A stretch of DNA of 33,086 nucleotides from the NCBI GenBank assembly GCA_016927395.1, contig JAFGMU010000038.1, positions 1-33,086 on the forward strand, in the 5' to 3' direction. Origin of the DNA: Alphaproteobacteria bacterium (GTDB lineage: Bacteria; Pseudomonadota; Alphaproteobacteria; Rs-D84). Positions 18,417 through 25,482 of this stretch are shown in pieces. The notes below the pieces were generated by a model that did no database searches, was not told where the DNA came from, and was given only the letters and a program-made list of their open reading frames with translations. Within the stretch, counting starts at the first letter, position 1; every line of letters begins with the position of its first letter. The translations under genes and the position numbers were made by a program.

Positions 18417-19178
18417 TTAAAAAATTATTTGTCCGCCCAATCTTGCTGTCTTTGGAATTGGTCCAAATGACGAATTACGGCTGACATAAATATTTCCTGT
18501 TATTGTAAAGTCCCCACAGAATTGTAACATTTCGACATTACGTAACAGCAAGTTTCCTTCGATATGTAAACCACAAGGCAGGGTGTATTTACGCATGTTT
18601 TGCAGATACAGGTTACCTTTGATGCTGGTTCCACATTTCAATTTTTCACTTGGCTTTGTGCCATCTACAATTACATCACCATACAGATTATATTCTTTTT
18701 TTGCAGCTTTAACCAGATGAATGTTTTCAGCTTTGCAACAAGATGCTTTTTTCAAAGGCAGTGTAATTGTTGCACGAACTGTTCTGGTTTTAACAGTTTG
18801 TGTTTTGCGCAAAATCATAGGATTTGATTTATTTGTTGTAACTTCTGTAGTTGTTATTGTTACAGGTACATCTTCGGATGCGACCAAAACATAATCTTTA
18901 TCATTTCCGCAGTTCAGAATATTTGAAATCAAAACTGAAAATAGAACGATTATACCAACCAACAAGGTCAGGTTTATCATGCCAATAACATCGATAAAGC
19001 GCAGCCAATGCCAGATTTTATTTCCGACAGATTTCAAAGCACGAAATGGCCAAGAAACAATGCTTTTTACTTTGGACCAAAAAGCTGACTTTTTACCTAT
19101 TTTTGGCTCTTTTGTTGAACTTTCTTTTCGTTTTTCAACTTTACGTGCAGCCAATTTTAATTTCAATTTTTTGAACAT
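18417..19178 (-). CDS. Membrane-anchored protein with a C-terminal beta-solenoid (bactofilin-like) domain
   Basis: A 253-residue protein with a very basic cytoplasmic N-terminus (MFKKLKLKLAARKVEKRKES), one transmembrane helix (MINLTLLVGIIVLFSVLISN, about 72-91) and an extracytoplasmic part. The C-terminal 90 residues repeat short strand units: YNLYGDVIVDG, LKCGTSIKGNLYLQN, LPCGLHIEGNLLLRN, LQFCGDFTITGNIYVSRN. They show a G(N/D)(L/I)xL pattern every 20-25 residues, as in right-handed beta-helix or polymer-forming domains. Several Cys residues (two adjacent in KASCCKAEN) could form disulfides. The start has AAGGTGAG. It is cotranscribed with the small membrane protein downstream. A scaffold role in the envelope is inference. 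Confidence 0.75.
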   Translation of the reverse strand: MFKKLKLKLAARKVEKRKESSTKEPKIGKKSAFWSKVKSIVSWPFRALKSVGNKIWHWLRFIDVIGMINLTLLVGIIVLFSVLISNILNCGNDKDYVLVASEDVPVTITTTEVTTNKSNPMILRKTQTVKTRTVRATITLPLKKASCCKAENIHLVKAAKKEYNLYGDVIVDGTKPSEKLKCGTSIKGNLYLQNMRKYTLPCGLHIEGNLLLRNVEMLQFCGDFTITGNIYVSRNSSFGPIPKTARLGGQIIF

Positions 19179-19392
19179 TTACTCACCTTTTTAGTAATTA
19201 TGTCCTAAAAATACTATTTGTCAAGTAATTTGTCAAAAATAAAATATGTCAAAAATATTGATAAAAATAACATAAATAAAAAGATTATTTTTATTTGCGT
19301 CAAAGCGCAAAAATTGTCAATAAAAGATTGGTTATTTACCGCAAATGGGCTTTTATTATACCAACATATGGGATTATATATTCAATATCAGG
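19179..19392. other. Intergenic AT-rich stretch with two small hairpins
   Basis: There is no credible gene in these 214 bases. Two inverted repeats are visible: AAATAAAAA/TTTTTATTT near 19275-19297 and TTTGCG/CGCAAA at 19293-19310. The second could act as a weak terminator for mgtE transcripts on the minus strand. Confidence 0.4.
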
Positions 19393-20655
19393 TTATGATA
19401 ACAACAATGTTGCCGTTCCTAAAAACGTTAAAAATCCCAAAACGTCGGTTGCAGTTGTAATAAATATTGTTGCCGACGCAGCCGGATCTTTACCCAGTCT
19501 TTCCATAATCAGTGGGGTAATGGTTCCGAAAAATGCCGCCACTAGCAAATTTACTATCATTGCAAAGCTTAATACCAGTGCGATTTTATAATCGTGGTTG
19601 AATATCATTACGATTGCTGCGACAATTAATGCGTTTATTACACCGTTTATAAACCCAGATCCCAGTTCATTTTTTAAACATGTCCAAAAATTCCGTAAAC
19701 TTACCTGTTTTAACGTAATTCCACGCACCATGACAGCCAAAGTTTGTGTTGCTGAATTTCCACCCATTCCAGCAACAATCGGCATGTACACGGCCAGTAA
19801 AACGTATTTTGCGATTGTACCATCAAATAATCCAACAATGAACGATGCAAAAAACGCAGTAGCAAGATTGATAATTAACCATTTGTAACGAAATTTAACT
19901 TTTACAGAAATTGGGTCAGATACGCTTTCTTCTTGGTAAACACCAGCAAAACTATACAAAGACGAAGATTCGCGTTCTTTCATTATTCTTAAAATATCAT
20001 CAGAATAAATAATTCCTATAACATCGTTGTCTGCATCCATAACGACAACTTTGTTATGCGGATGATTTTTGAAGAATGAAATAACATCACGTCTGGACAT
20101 GTTATGTTTAATCGCAGGAATTTTTGTGTTATATTTTCCAGCCATATCATTCGGTTTTGCAAATGCTAATTTGTTAATTGGCAAATACCCGATGAATTTA
20201 TTTTTCTTCATCAAAATAACGGTTGGCAAACGGCCAGTTTGTTTTTCATGTTTTTGGCAACGTTTTGCTACCAACGATATTTTGTCTGATTCAGCAACCT
20301 GGATATAGTCCAGGCTCATAATTCCGGCCGCCGTTTTAGAATCGAATTTGGTTAAAATTTCAACAGAATTTTTCAAATCTTCGTCCAACAGATTTATGAC
20401 TTGGGTTCTGCGTTTTTTTGGTAACAATCTGACTACGGCTGTTGCTTTGTCGGGATCCATAGTTTCAAGAATTTTAATAATTTCTTGGTTGGATAATTTG
20501 TTTATAATTTCTGATTTTAACCTTGGCGTCAGTCGCAAAAAAACATCAGTTTTAATCGAATTGGGTAAATTAGAAAAGACGGACATACGTTCTTTTGGGT
20601 AAAAGCTGATTTTATGGGTGATTATTTCAATTGGATTTATTTGTGATTTTTTCAA
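19393..20655 (-). CDS. mgtE: Magnesium transporter MgtE
   Basis: Mg2+ channel/transporter of the inner membrane, about 420 residues. The N-terminal superhelical domain contains RMSVFSNLPNSIKTDVFLRL, and LETMDPDKATAVVRLLPKKR is typical of MgtE_N. Two CBS domains follow (MSLDYIQVAESDKISLVAKR to IIYSDDILRIMKE). The C-terminal membrane domain has the conserved PIVAGMGGNSATQTLAVMVR, and ends in DPAASATIFITTATDVLGFL, where the pore Asp lies. No ATG exists before residue Met30. A TTG at 20655 with GGAG six bases upstream is the best start; another TTG is at 20667. Confidence 0.95.
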   Translation of the reverse strand: MKKSQINPIEIITHKISFYPKERMSVFSNLPNSIKTDVFLRLTPRLKSEIINKLSNQEIIKILETMDPDKATAVVRLLPKKRRTQVINLLDEDLKNSVEILTKFDSKTAAGIMSLDYIQVAESDKISLVAKRCQKHEKQTGRLPTVILMKKNKFIGYLPINKLAFAKPNDMAGKYNTKIPAIKHNMSRRDVISFFKNHPHNKVVVMDADNDVIGIIYSDDILRIMKERESSSLYSFAGVYQEESVSDPISVKVKFRYKWLIINLATAFFASFIVGLFDGTIAKYVLLAVYMPIVAGMGGNSATQTLAVMVRGITLKQVSLRNFWTCLKNELGSGFINGVINALIVAAIVMIFNHDYKIALVLSFAMIVNLLVAAFFGTITPLIMERLGKDPAASATIFITTATDVLGFLTFLGTATLLLS

Positions 20656-20721
20656 TTTTTTCTCCAAATCGATTAGTGATAATTATACAATTAAAACACC
20701 ATAATTAAAAGAGAATTTTAG

Positions 20722-20748
20722 AAAACAAAACGCCCCATTGGGGCGGTT
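20722..20748 (-). terminator. Terminator of tRNA-Gln
   Basis: Minus strand CCGCCCC AAT GGGGCG followed by TTTTGTTTTC, immediately after the tRNA. Confidence 0.8.
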
Positions 20749-20755
20749 ATAATTT

Positions 20756-20829
20756 TGGTTGGGGAACCTGGATTCGAACCAAGACTAACGGAGTCAGAGT
20801 CCGCTGTTCTACCATTAAACTATTCCCCA
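20756..20829 (-). tRNA. tRNA-Gln (CTG)
   Basis: A 74-base cloverleaf including CCA. The acceptor is TGGGGAA/TTCCCCA with discriminator A. The anticodon stem is GCGGA/TCCGT around CTCTGAC, giving anticodon CTG for CAG codons. The T-loop is TTCGAAT. The U-A first acceptor pair is typical of tRNA-Gln. Confidence 0.96.
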
Positions 20830-20895
20830 ATGCGACGGGCATTATAACCATCATATTTTTGTTTTGCAATTAAAAATTGTTTTTTTAATAAAAAA

Positions 20896-20924
20896 TTGTT
20901 AATGTAGAATTTATGTTTTATAGT
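20896..20924 (+). promoter_or_regulatory. Promoter of the 116-residue hypothetical gene
   Basis: TTGTTA (20896-20901), a 17-base spacer and TATAGT (20919-20924), then AAAGGA before the ATG at 20954. Confidence 0.5.
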
Positions 20925-20953
20925 ATGTCAATAATACAAAGGAAAAATTATAA

Positions 20954-21304
20954 ATGTATAAAATATTTGGGCATATTTGTTTTTGGGTAAACAGAAAAGT
21001 TGGTGATAACTTTTGGTTTCCAAACAACAATTGCAAAATTTACAATGATATTAAAACGGAAAATGTTCGGGATATTTGTCCATTGGCACAACATATGTCT
21101 TCGAATTACCCAGGCACAGAAATAACGGTCACGGAACACAATGTTAATACCGAAGAAGTTATTGCTGTAAAACATATGGTATTTGGAATTAACGTATTTG
21201 TACCTGAATTCCAAGAAAACAAATCAGAAAAAGAACGCATCGAAGCGGCAAGCGCCCGAATAGCAAAAATATGTTTTGAATGCAAAAATTCAAAGAAAAA
21301 ATAA
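20954..21304 (+). CDS. Hypothetical protein
   Basis: A 116-residue soluble-looking protein, MYKIFGHICFWVNRKVGDNF, with alternating strand-like text (TEITVTEHNVNTEEVIAVKH) and a charged helical C-terminus (NKSEKERIEAASARIAKICF). There are four Cys residues but no clear metal motif, no signal peptide and no membrane segment. The gene has its own promoter, a good AAAGGA and a terminator, so it is a complete single-gene unit. I do not recognise the family. Confidence 0.7.
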   Translation: MYKIFGHICFWVNRKVGDNFWFPNNNCKIYNDIKTENVRDICPLAQHMSSNYPGTEITVTEHNVNTEEVIAVKHMVFGINVFVPEFQENKSEKERIEAASARIAKICFECKNSKKK

Positions 21305-21331
21305 AAAATCCGCCGATTGGCGGTTTTTTTT
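21302..21331. terminator. Bidirectional intrinsic terminator
   Basis: AAATCCGCC GATT GGCGGTTTTTTTT between the hypothetical gene and the convergent glycosyltransferase gene. Confidence 0.82.
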
Positions 21332-22205
21332 AATTTGAAATTTTCAGAATTGGAATCCCCAGAAAATAAATTTTTGTTATACCATTACTGAAAACTTTTT
21401 TGCGTGCCAATGTAAATTTACCAAGAAATTTTAAGCGTTCATGGCGCAGCATTTTGATTTTATTATTATCAATTAAACTGTTTTTTTGCATAAAATCTGC
21501 GACTTGCTGGCGAACAGCAGTCAGATTTTGTTTTTTGTCTTCTTTTTTTGCAGCTGTAATTAATGACCCGGTACGATTTTTATAATAATAAACAGTATTT
21601 GGAACCAGAACAATTTTATTTGCTGTACAGACGACATTAATCATAATTTTCAAATCTTCCATAATTTTTAAATCTTCTGGAAATTTAAATTTATTTGATG
21701 ACCAAAAATCACGAAGAATTAGATATCGCCAAGAATATCCATCATTTTGAACATTTGTAATATCCAGTTTATCTTGTGGGTTGGAAATTACAATTTTTTC
21801 ATCCCATATACGATTTGTATCGGAACATCGTTCGTTTATGTATCCGGCGACTGCAATATCGGCATTTGTGGATTCTGCGGCATCGAACAAGTTTTTATAA
21901 AAATCCAAATTTATAAAATCATCTGAATCAATAAAGTGCAAATATTTTCCACGTGCAGATTTTATACCGACATTTCGTGCTGCGGACACGCCACGGTTTT
22001 CGGGTTGTTTAATAACGTGTATACGGGGGTCAGTTGTTGCGATTGAATCAACGATGGATTCTGTGTGGTCGGTTGGCGCATCCAGAATCAATATTAATTC
22101 CCAATCAGAAAAAGATTGGCATAAAACGTTATCGATGGTTTGTTGTATGTATTTTTCGACATTATAAACCGGCATGATTATTGAAATTGATGGTAAAAGA
22201 TTCAT
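21330..22205 (-). CDS. Family 2 glycosyltransferase
   Basis: A 291-residue GT-A fold enzyme that transfers a sugar from a nucleotide donor, probably to a cell-surface glycan. The N-terminus ISIIMPVYNVEKYIQQTIDN is the GT2 signature. The nucleotide-binding region is WELILILDAPTDHTESIVDS, and RGVSAARNVGIKSARGKYLH leads to the metal-binding FIDSDDF (DSDD at 93-96). The C-terminal third is basic and could touch the membrane. The acceptor and sugar cannot be predicted. No other sugar gene is adjacent, which is unusual for GT2 genes. The ATG has CAGGGG at about six to seven bases, and a long structured leader (22206-22473) precedes it. Confidence 0.9.
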   Translation of the reverse strand: MNLLPSISIIMPVYNVEKYIQQTIDNVLCQSFSDWELILILDAPTDHTESIVDSIATTDPRIHVIKQPENRGVSAARNVGIKSARGKYLHFIDSDDFINLDFYKNLFDAAESTNADIAVAGYINERCSDTNRIWDEKIVISNPQDKLDITNVQNDGYSWRYLILRDFWSSNKFKFPEDLKIMEDLKIMINVVCTANKIVLVPNTVYYYKNRTGSLITAAKKEDKKQNLTAVRQQVADFMQKNSLIDNNKIKMLRHERLKFLGKFTLARKKVFSNGITKIYFLGIPILKISN

Positions 22206-22231
22206 TTTTTAACCCCTGTTTTATTAAATGG

Positions 22232-22283
22232 GTGGGGGCAGGTGCAAAAAATCGGTTGAAGCGAAACCTGCAAAAACCCCCAC
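22232..22283 (-). promoter_or_regulatory. Strong stem-loop in the glycosyltransferase 5' leader
   Basis: On the minus strand GTGGGG (22283-22278) pairs with CCCCAC (22237-22232), and GCAGGT (22271-22266) with ACCTGC (22243-22238), with a five- to six-base A/T bulge on one side. The hairpin is GC-rich in an AT-rich genome. It has no T run after it, so it is not a terminator. It ends about 27 bases before the start codon. Confidence 0.55.
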
Positions 22284-22284
22284 G

Positions 22285-22312
22285 AAAAAACCGCCATTAA
22301 AAAAGGGCGGTT
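22285..22312 (-). terminator. Intrinsic terminator at the end of the structured RNA
   Basis: Minus strand CCGCC (22310-22306), loop, GGCGG (22295-22291), then TTTTTT. The left arm partly overlaps the alternative hairpin described for the RNA. Confidence 0.75.
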
Positions 22313-22473
22313 GGAGGTTCTAAACTACTCGAAGAATAGCGTGCTTATTCGGCCGAAGCCTTATTCACATCCCTCCAACCGTAAAGGTTTTTGGGTTGTA
22401 AATTTTACATATCGCAAAAAACGACATAACTTCGAAGAGGTTTAGAATCCCCGACATTGGAACACCCAACGTC
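22286..22473 (-). ncRNA. Structured RNA, probable attenuator leader or independent small RNA
   Basis: About 188 bases between a promoter (22480-22508) and a terminator, without a credible reading frame. A 5' hairpin pairs GACGTTGG with CCAATGTC (22473-22453). Two other pairings exclude each other. In one, GGGGATTCTAAAC (22452-22440) pairs with GTTTAGAACCTCC (22325-22313) over 13 bases with one mismatch. In the other, CGGTTGGAGG (22381-22372) pairs perfectly with CCTCCAACCG (22317-22308), which also takes bases of the terminator arm. This resembles an antiterminator/anti-antiterminator switch controlling the glycosyltransferase gene downstream. I see no tmRNA, RNase P, SRP or T-box core motif. 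A 6S-like RNA cannot be excluded. Confidence 0.55.
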
Positions 22474-22479
22474 ACAGCG

Positions 22480-22508
22480 ATTATGAATTAAAATATTTTG
22501 TAATACAA
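22480..22508 (-). promoter_or_regulatory. Promoter of the structured RNA
   Basis: Minus strand TTGTAT (22508-22503), a 17-base spacer and CATAAT (22485-22480), predicting a start near 22473. The -35 lies in the T run of the preceding terminator. Confidence 0.5.
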
Positions 22509-22534
22509 TAAAAAAATACCGCCATTCGGCGGTG
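22508..22534 (-). terminator. Terminator of the S24 repressor gene
   Basis: Minus strand CACCGCCG AAT GGCGGTATTTTTTATTG, eight bases after the stop codon region of the gene at 22541-23185. Confidence 0.78.
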
Positions 22535-22540
22535 TAGGAA

Positions 22541-23185
22541 CTATCCAAGTTTGGAAATGTATTTGCCTATGGCATTAAAATTATCATCTGTTATATCAAT
22601 GGGTTTATTTTCTAAATCATTCGTATTGTCTGACAACAATTGACCTATATATGTACCATCGCCTTTTGGAATTCTAATAACGCGTTTTACTTTTGCACCA
22701 TCATCAAGCCTGCATAGAATAATATCGTTGTTTGAAGGTATTTCACCCAGCTGAAATTTTCTAAATAATAATAAATCACCGTCTTGAAAAGTTGGTAACA
22801 TGGAAGTTCCTGATATTTCTACTACAATAAGATCTTCAGGTTTGTATGATGTCTTATTTGTTTTTATTGTAGTTGTGTCAATGTCGTCCGGGATTTTTTT
22901 TTCATCGTTTCCTGCCTTGGCAATGATTCGTGGGACAACAATAGTATCTAATTGATCGGCACTTATATAATCACCATTGTTAAAATCAACACCTAGAATT
23001 TTATATTTTTTCCCATTTAATTTTTTTATTAAACCACTACCTAATAATCCATTTAAATGATGTAAAATCAATGGTTTACTAACTTCACCCATGCCCAAAC
23101 GATCATTGTTTACGCATCTTTCTATTTCAGTTAATGTAAGTTCTCGTCCGTCTTGCAAACAGGCGATAATTTGTTTTTTTATCAT
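22541..23185 (-). CDS. S24-family (LexA/CI-like) self-cleaving repressor
   Basis: A 214-residue protein. The N-terminal 65 residues look like a winged helix (LTLTEIERCVNNDRLGMGEV to GLIKKLNGKKYKIL) and should bind DNA. The C-terminal half is a S24 peptidase domain with the catalytic Ser128 in ISGTSMLPTFQDGDLLLF and Lys167 in AKVKRVIRIPKGD. An Ala-Gly pair (91-92, IIAKAGNDE) lies at the usual self-cleavage position. Such proteins repress genes until RecA filaments trigger cleavage; SOS control here is inference. The ATG is preceded by GGGAGAGG. The gene is divergent from the HNH gene, and operator-like palindromes lie between them, one overlapping its own -35 box. Confidence 0.85.
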   Translation of the reverse strand: MIKKQIIACLQDGRELTLTEIERCVNNDRLGMGEVSKPLILHHLNGLLGSGLIKKLNGKKYKILGVDFNNGDYISADQLDTIVVPRIIAKAGNDEKKIPDDIDTTTIKTNKTSYKPEDLIVVEISGTSMLPTFQDGDLLLFRKFQLGEIPSNNDIILCRLDDGAKVKRVIRIPKGDGTYIGQLLSDNTNDLENKPIDITDDNFNAIGKYISKLG

Positions 23186-23213
23186 AACGTCCTCTCCCTA
23201 CATGCTCAATTAT

Positions 23214-23242
23214 ATCATAAAACAGTTTATTTACCAAGTCAA
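23214..23242 (-). promoter_or_regulatory. Near-consensus promoter of the S24 repressor gene
   Basis: Minus strand TTGACT (23242-23237), a 17-base spacer and TATGAT (23219-23214). The -35 overlaps the inverted-repeat arm at 23230-23239, which suggests autorepression. Confidence 0.65.
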
Positions 23243-23273
23243 ATGTTTTAAATAAAATAAAATACTTGGTAAA
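23230..23273. promoter_or_regulatory. Operator-like inverted repeat
   Basis: TTTACCAAGT (23230-23239) and its exact reverse complement ACTTGGTAAA (23264-23273), 24 bases apart. One arm covers the repressor -35 box. Confidence 0.5.
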
Positions 23274-23290
23274 TTAAACAATTTGTTTAA
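23274..23290. promoter_or_regulatory. 17-bp operator-like palindrome
   Basis: TTAAACAA T TTGTTTAA is perfectly symmetric around one base. It lies directly beside the inverted repeat and nine bases from the HNH-gene -35 box, a plausible site for a dimeric repressor. Confidence 0.5.
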
Positions 23291-23298
23291 TTTTTTTC

Positions 23299-23326
23299 TT
23301 GATTTTTTATAAAAAAATATTATAAT
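23299..23326 (+). promoter_or_regulatory. Promoter of the HNH gene
   Basis: TTGATT (23299-23304), a 16-base spacer and perfect TATAAT (23321-23326). It predicts a leader of about 187 bases before the HNH ATG at 23520. Confidence 0.55.
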
Positions 23327-23346
23327 TAAAAACGTTGAATAAAAAA

Positions 23347-23394
23347 TCCACTTAACATTATTCCCGCCTCCAAGCAAAGAAGAAGTTAAGTGGA
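23347..23394 (+). promoter_or_regulatory. Stem-loop in the long HNH leader
   Basis: TCCACTTAAC (23347-23356) pairs perfectly with GTTAAGTGGA (23385-23394) around a 28-base loop. It lies at the 5' end of the predicted leader. The remaining leader to 23519 holds no evident gene. Confidence 0.5.
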
Positions 23395-23519
23395 CAAAAA
23401 CAACACCCAGAATTTAATAGAGATTCTAAGGTATTCAGATAAACATTATCAAAAATCCTTTGAATTGTCGAGAAAATTCTTAAAAAGAATATTTAACTTC
23501 TAACAAAAAGGAATTTTAA

Positions 23520-23834
23520 ATGCAAAATATTCAAAAAACCTGGTCTGAACAGGAAATAAAATCAGTATGGAACTCATCAAGTGAATATAAAAAAGATAAA
23601 GCTGGGGCTTGGATGAAGTTTTCTGAATATGGTAATCGAAATAATAAAGAAGGTTGGGAAATTGATCATAAAAAGCCCATAAGTAAATATGGTTCAGATA
23701 ATATATCAAATTTACAGCCATTACAATGGGAAAATAATGCTTCAAAAAACAATGAGTATCCAATATGGACGTCTGTAATTTCATCAGATGGGTTCAATAA
23801 TATTAGAAAAAATCAAACTCAAATTGAGAGTTAA
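23520..23834 (+). CDS. Small HNH endonuclease-like protein
   Basis: A 104-residue protein starting MQNIQKTWSEQEIKSVWNSS, with AAAAAGGA nine bases upstream. The HNH core is in the second half: WEIDHKKPISKYG (His-containing strand-turn), DNISNLQPLQWENN (central Asn-Leu-Gln pattern) and ASKNN. This matches the ...DH..P.S.GG.D.I.NLQPL...N..K consensus of HNH nucleases, though the Cys pairs of some subfamilies are absent. It may cut DNA as a homing-type or toxin-like nuclease, or in a host-defence role; the context does not decide. It is under apparent control of the divergent S24 repressor. No immunity or terminase gene is next to it, since groEL follows. Confidence 0.75.
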   Translation: MQNIQKTWSEQEIKSVWNSSSEYKKDKAGAWMKFSEYGNRNNKEGWEIDHKKPISKYGSDNISNLQPLQWENNASKNNEYPIWTSVISSDGFNNIRKNQTQIES

Positions 23835-23862
23835 AAAATGCGGCAATAGCCGCATTTTTTAC
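23833..23862. terminator. Bidirectional intrinsic terminator
   Basis: AAAAATGCGGC AATA GCCGCATTTTTT between the HNH gene and the convergent groEL. Confidence 0.87.
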
Positions 23863-25469
23863 ATCATACCTGGCATGCCGGCGGGCATGGTGGGTTTTTC
23901 TTCGGGGATTTCCGACATTACGCAACCCGTGGTCAGTAATACACCCGCGGTGCTGGATGCCGCCAAAATTGCTGTTTTAACAACCTTGGCTGGGTCAATA
24001 ATTCCAGACTTCATCATGTCAACATATTCGCCCGTTTGTGCATTATAACCAAAATTATAATCGCGGCTTTCCATGACTTTGCCAACAATAATTTCACCAG
24101 ATACGCCCGCGTTGTCTGCAATCTGGGCACATGGTGCCGTCAACGCACGACGTACAATGTCAATTCCAACATTTTGGTCGGCATTGCTGCCCGTCAATTT
24201 TTCCAATGCGCCGATTGCACGTATCAATGCAACACCGCCACCCGCAACAATGCCATCTGCAACCGCTGCACGTGTCGCCGCCAGGGCGTCATCAACACGG
24301 TCTTTCTTTTCTTTTACTTCGATTTCAGTCATACCGCCAACGCGAATAACCGCAACACCGCCAACCAGTTTTGCCAGTCTTTCTGACAATTTTTCACGGT
24401 CGTAATCGGATGTTGTTTTGGATATCAATGTGCGAATTTCATCGGCGCGTGCATGTACGGCATTTTTATCACCAGCGCCGTTTACCAACAAAGTTGTTTC
24501 TTTGCTGACCACGACTTTTTTGGCAGATCCCAAAACAGCTGGTGTGATTTCTTCCAACTTCATTCCCATGTCATCCGATACAACTGTCGCACCGGTTACA
24601 ATCGCGATATCACGCAGCATTTCTTTGCGTCTGTCACCGAAACCGGGGGCTTTTACTGCACAGACTTTTAATCCGCCACGCAGACGATTTAATACCAATG
24701 TTGCCAATGCTTCGGATTCAACATCGTCCGCAATAATCAATAATGGACGACCCGACTGCGCAACCGGTTCCAAAATCGGCAGCAATGATTGCAAACCAGA
24801 AATTTTCTTTTCAGAAACCAAGATTTGCGCGTTGTCCAATTCTGCCAACATTTTTTCGCTGTTGGTCACAAAGTATGGTGACATAAATCCGTGGTCGAAT
24901 TGCATTCCTTCGGTGACTTCGATTTCTGTTTCCAGACCCTTGGCTTCTTCGACGGTGATTACACCTTCTTTGCCAACTTTTTCCATTGCACCTGCAATTT
25001 TGTCACCGATGTCTGAATCACCGTTCGCAGAAATTGTCGCAACTTGTGCGATTTCAGAGCTGTCTTTGACCGCACGTGCATGTTTTTCAATGTCCGAAAC
25101 AACAGCAGCAGTTGCCAAATCAATTCCGCGCTTTACGTCCATTGGATTCATTCCGGCGGCGATTACACGGCGACCTTCTTTGAATATTTTTTGTGCCAAC
25201 ACGGTTGCGGTTGTTGTTCCGTCACCAGCTGTGTCACCGGCTTTTTTTGCAACTTCGACAACCATTTTTGCACCGATGTTTTCAGCTGGGTCTTTTAATG
25301 AAACTTCCTTGGCCACTGTAACACCGTCTTTGGTCGCGATTGGTGCACCGTATGATTTTTCAATCACAACTGTGCGACCCTTGGGTCCCATGGTTATTTT
25401 TACAGCGTTTGCCAATTTATCAACACCCGCTGCCAGTTTGTCTGTATCAAATACTATTTCTTTTGCCAT
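23859..25469 (-). CDS. groL: Chaperonin GroEL (Hsp60)
   Basis: ATP-driven folding chamber, 536 residues per subunit. It starts [20 protein letters not shown] and carries the conserved [27 protein letters not shown] and [13 protein letters not shown] nucleotide-binding motifs. The apical domain includes [20 protein letters not shown], and the C-terminal tail is [11 protein letters not shown]. Codon use is visibly richer in G and C than in the neighbouring genes, as expected of a highly expressed gene. It lies 13 bases after groES in the same operon, and its terminator is shared with the HNH gene. Confidence 0.99.
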   Translation of the reverse strand: MAKEIVFDTDKLAAGVDKLANAVKITMGPKGRTVVIEKSYGAPIATKDGVTVAKEVSLKDPAENIGAKMVVEVAKKAGDTAGDGTTTATVLAQKIFKEGRRVIAAGMNPMDVKRGIDLATAAVVSDIEKHARAVKDSSEIAQVATISANGDSDIGDKIAGAMEKVGKEGVITVEEAKGLETEIEVTEGMQFDHGFMSPYFVTNSEKMLAELDNAQILVSEKKISGLQSLLPILEPVAQSGRPLLIIADDVESEALATLVLNRLRGGLKVCAVKAPGFGDRRKEMLRDIAIVTGATVVSDDMGMKLEEITPAVLGSAKKVVVSKETTLLVNGAGDKNAVHARADEIRTLISKTTSDYDREKLSERLAKLVGGVAVIRVGGMTEIEVKEKKDRVDDALAATRAAVADGIVAGGGVALIRAIGALEKLTGSNADQNVGIDIVRRALTAPCAQIADNAGVSGEIIVGKVMESRDYNFGYNAQTGEYVDMMKSGIIDPAKVVKTAILAASSTAGVLLTTGCVMSEIPEEKPTMPAGMPGMM

Positions 25470-25482
25470 TTTAATAACTCCG

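Noticed and set aside
22285-22500. tmRNA (one- or two-piece), RNase P RNA, SRP RNA or T-box
   Set aside because: There is no encoded CCA with a T-arm, no tag reading frame ending in AA, no GAAAGTCCGGGC-type core, no GGTCAGG...GGAAGGAAGC core and no AGGGTGGNACCGCG box. The length also does not fit tmRNA or RNase P.
23314-23326. A second promoter or origin-like AT-rich site near the HNH gene
   Set aside because: Beyond one consensus promoter, no DnaA boxes or iterons could be found.
22541-23834. A prophage
   Set aside because: Only a repressor and an HNH protein are present. No integrase, terminase, portal, capsid or tail genes, no attachment-site repeats, and core genes lie on both sides.
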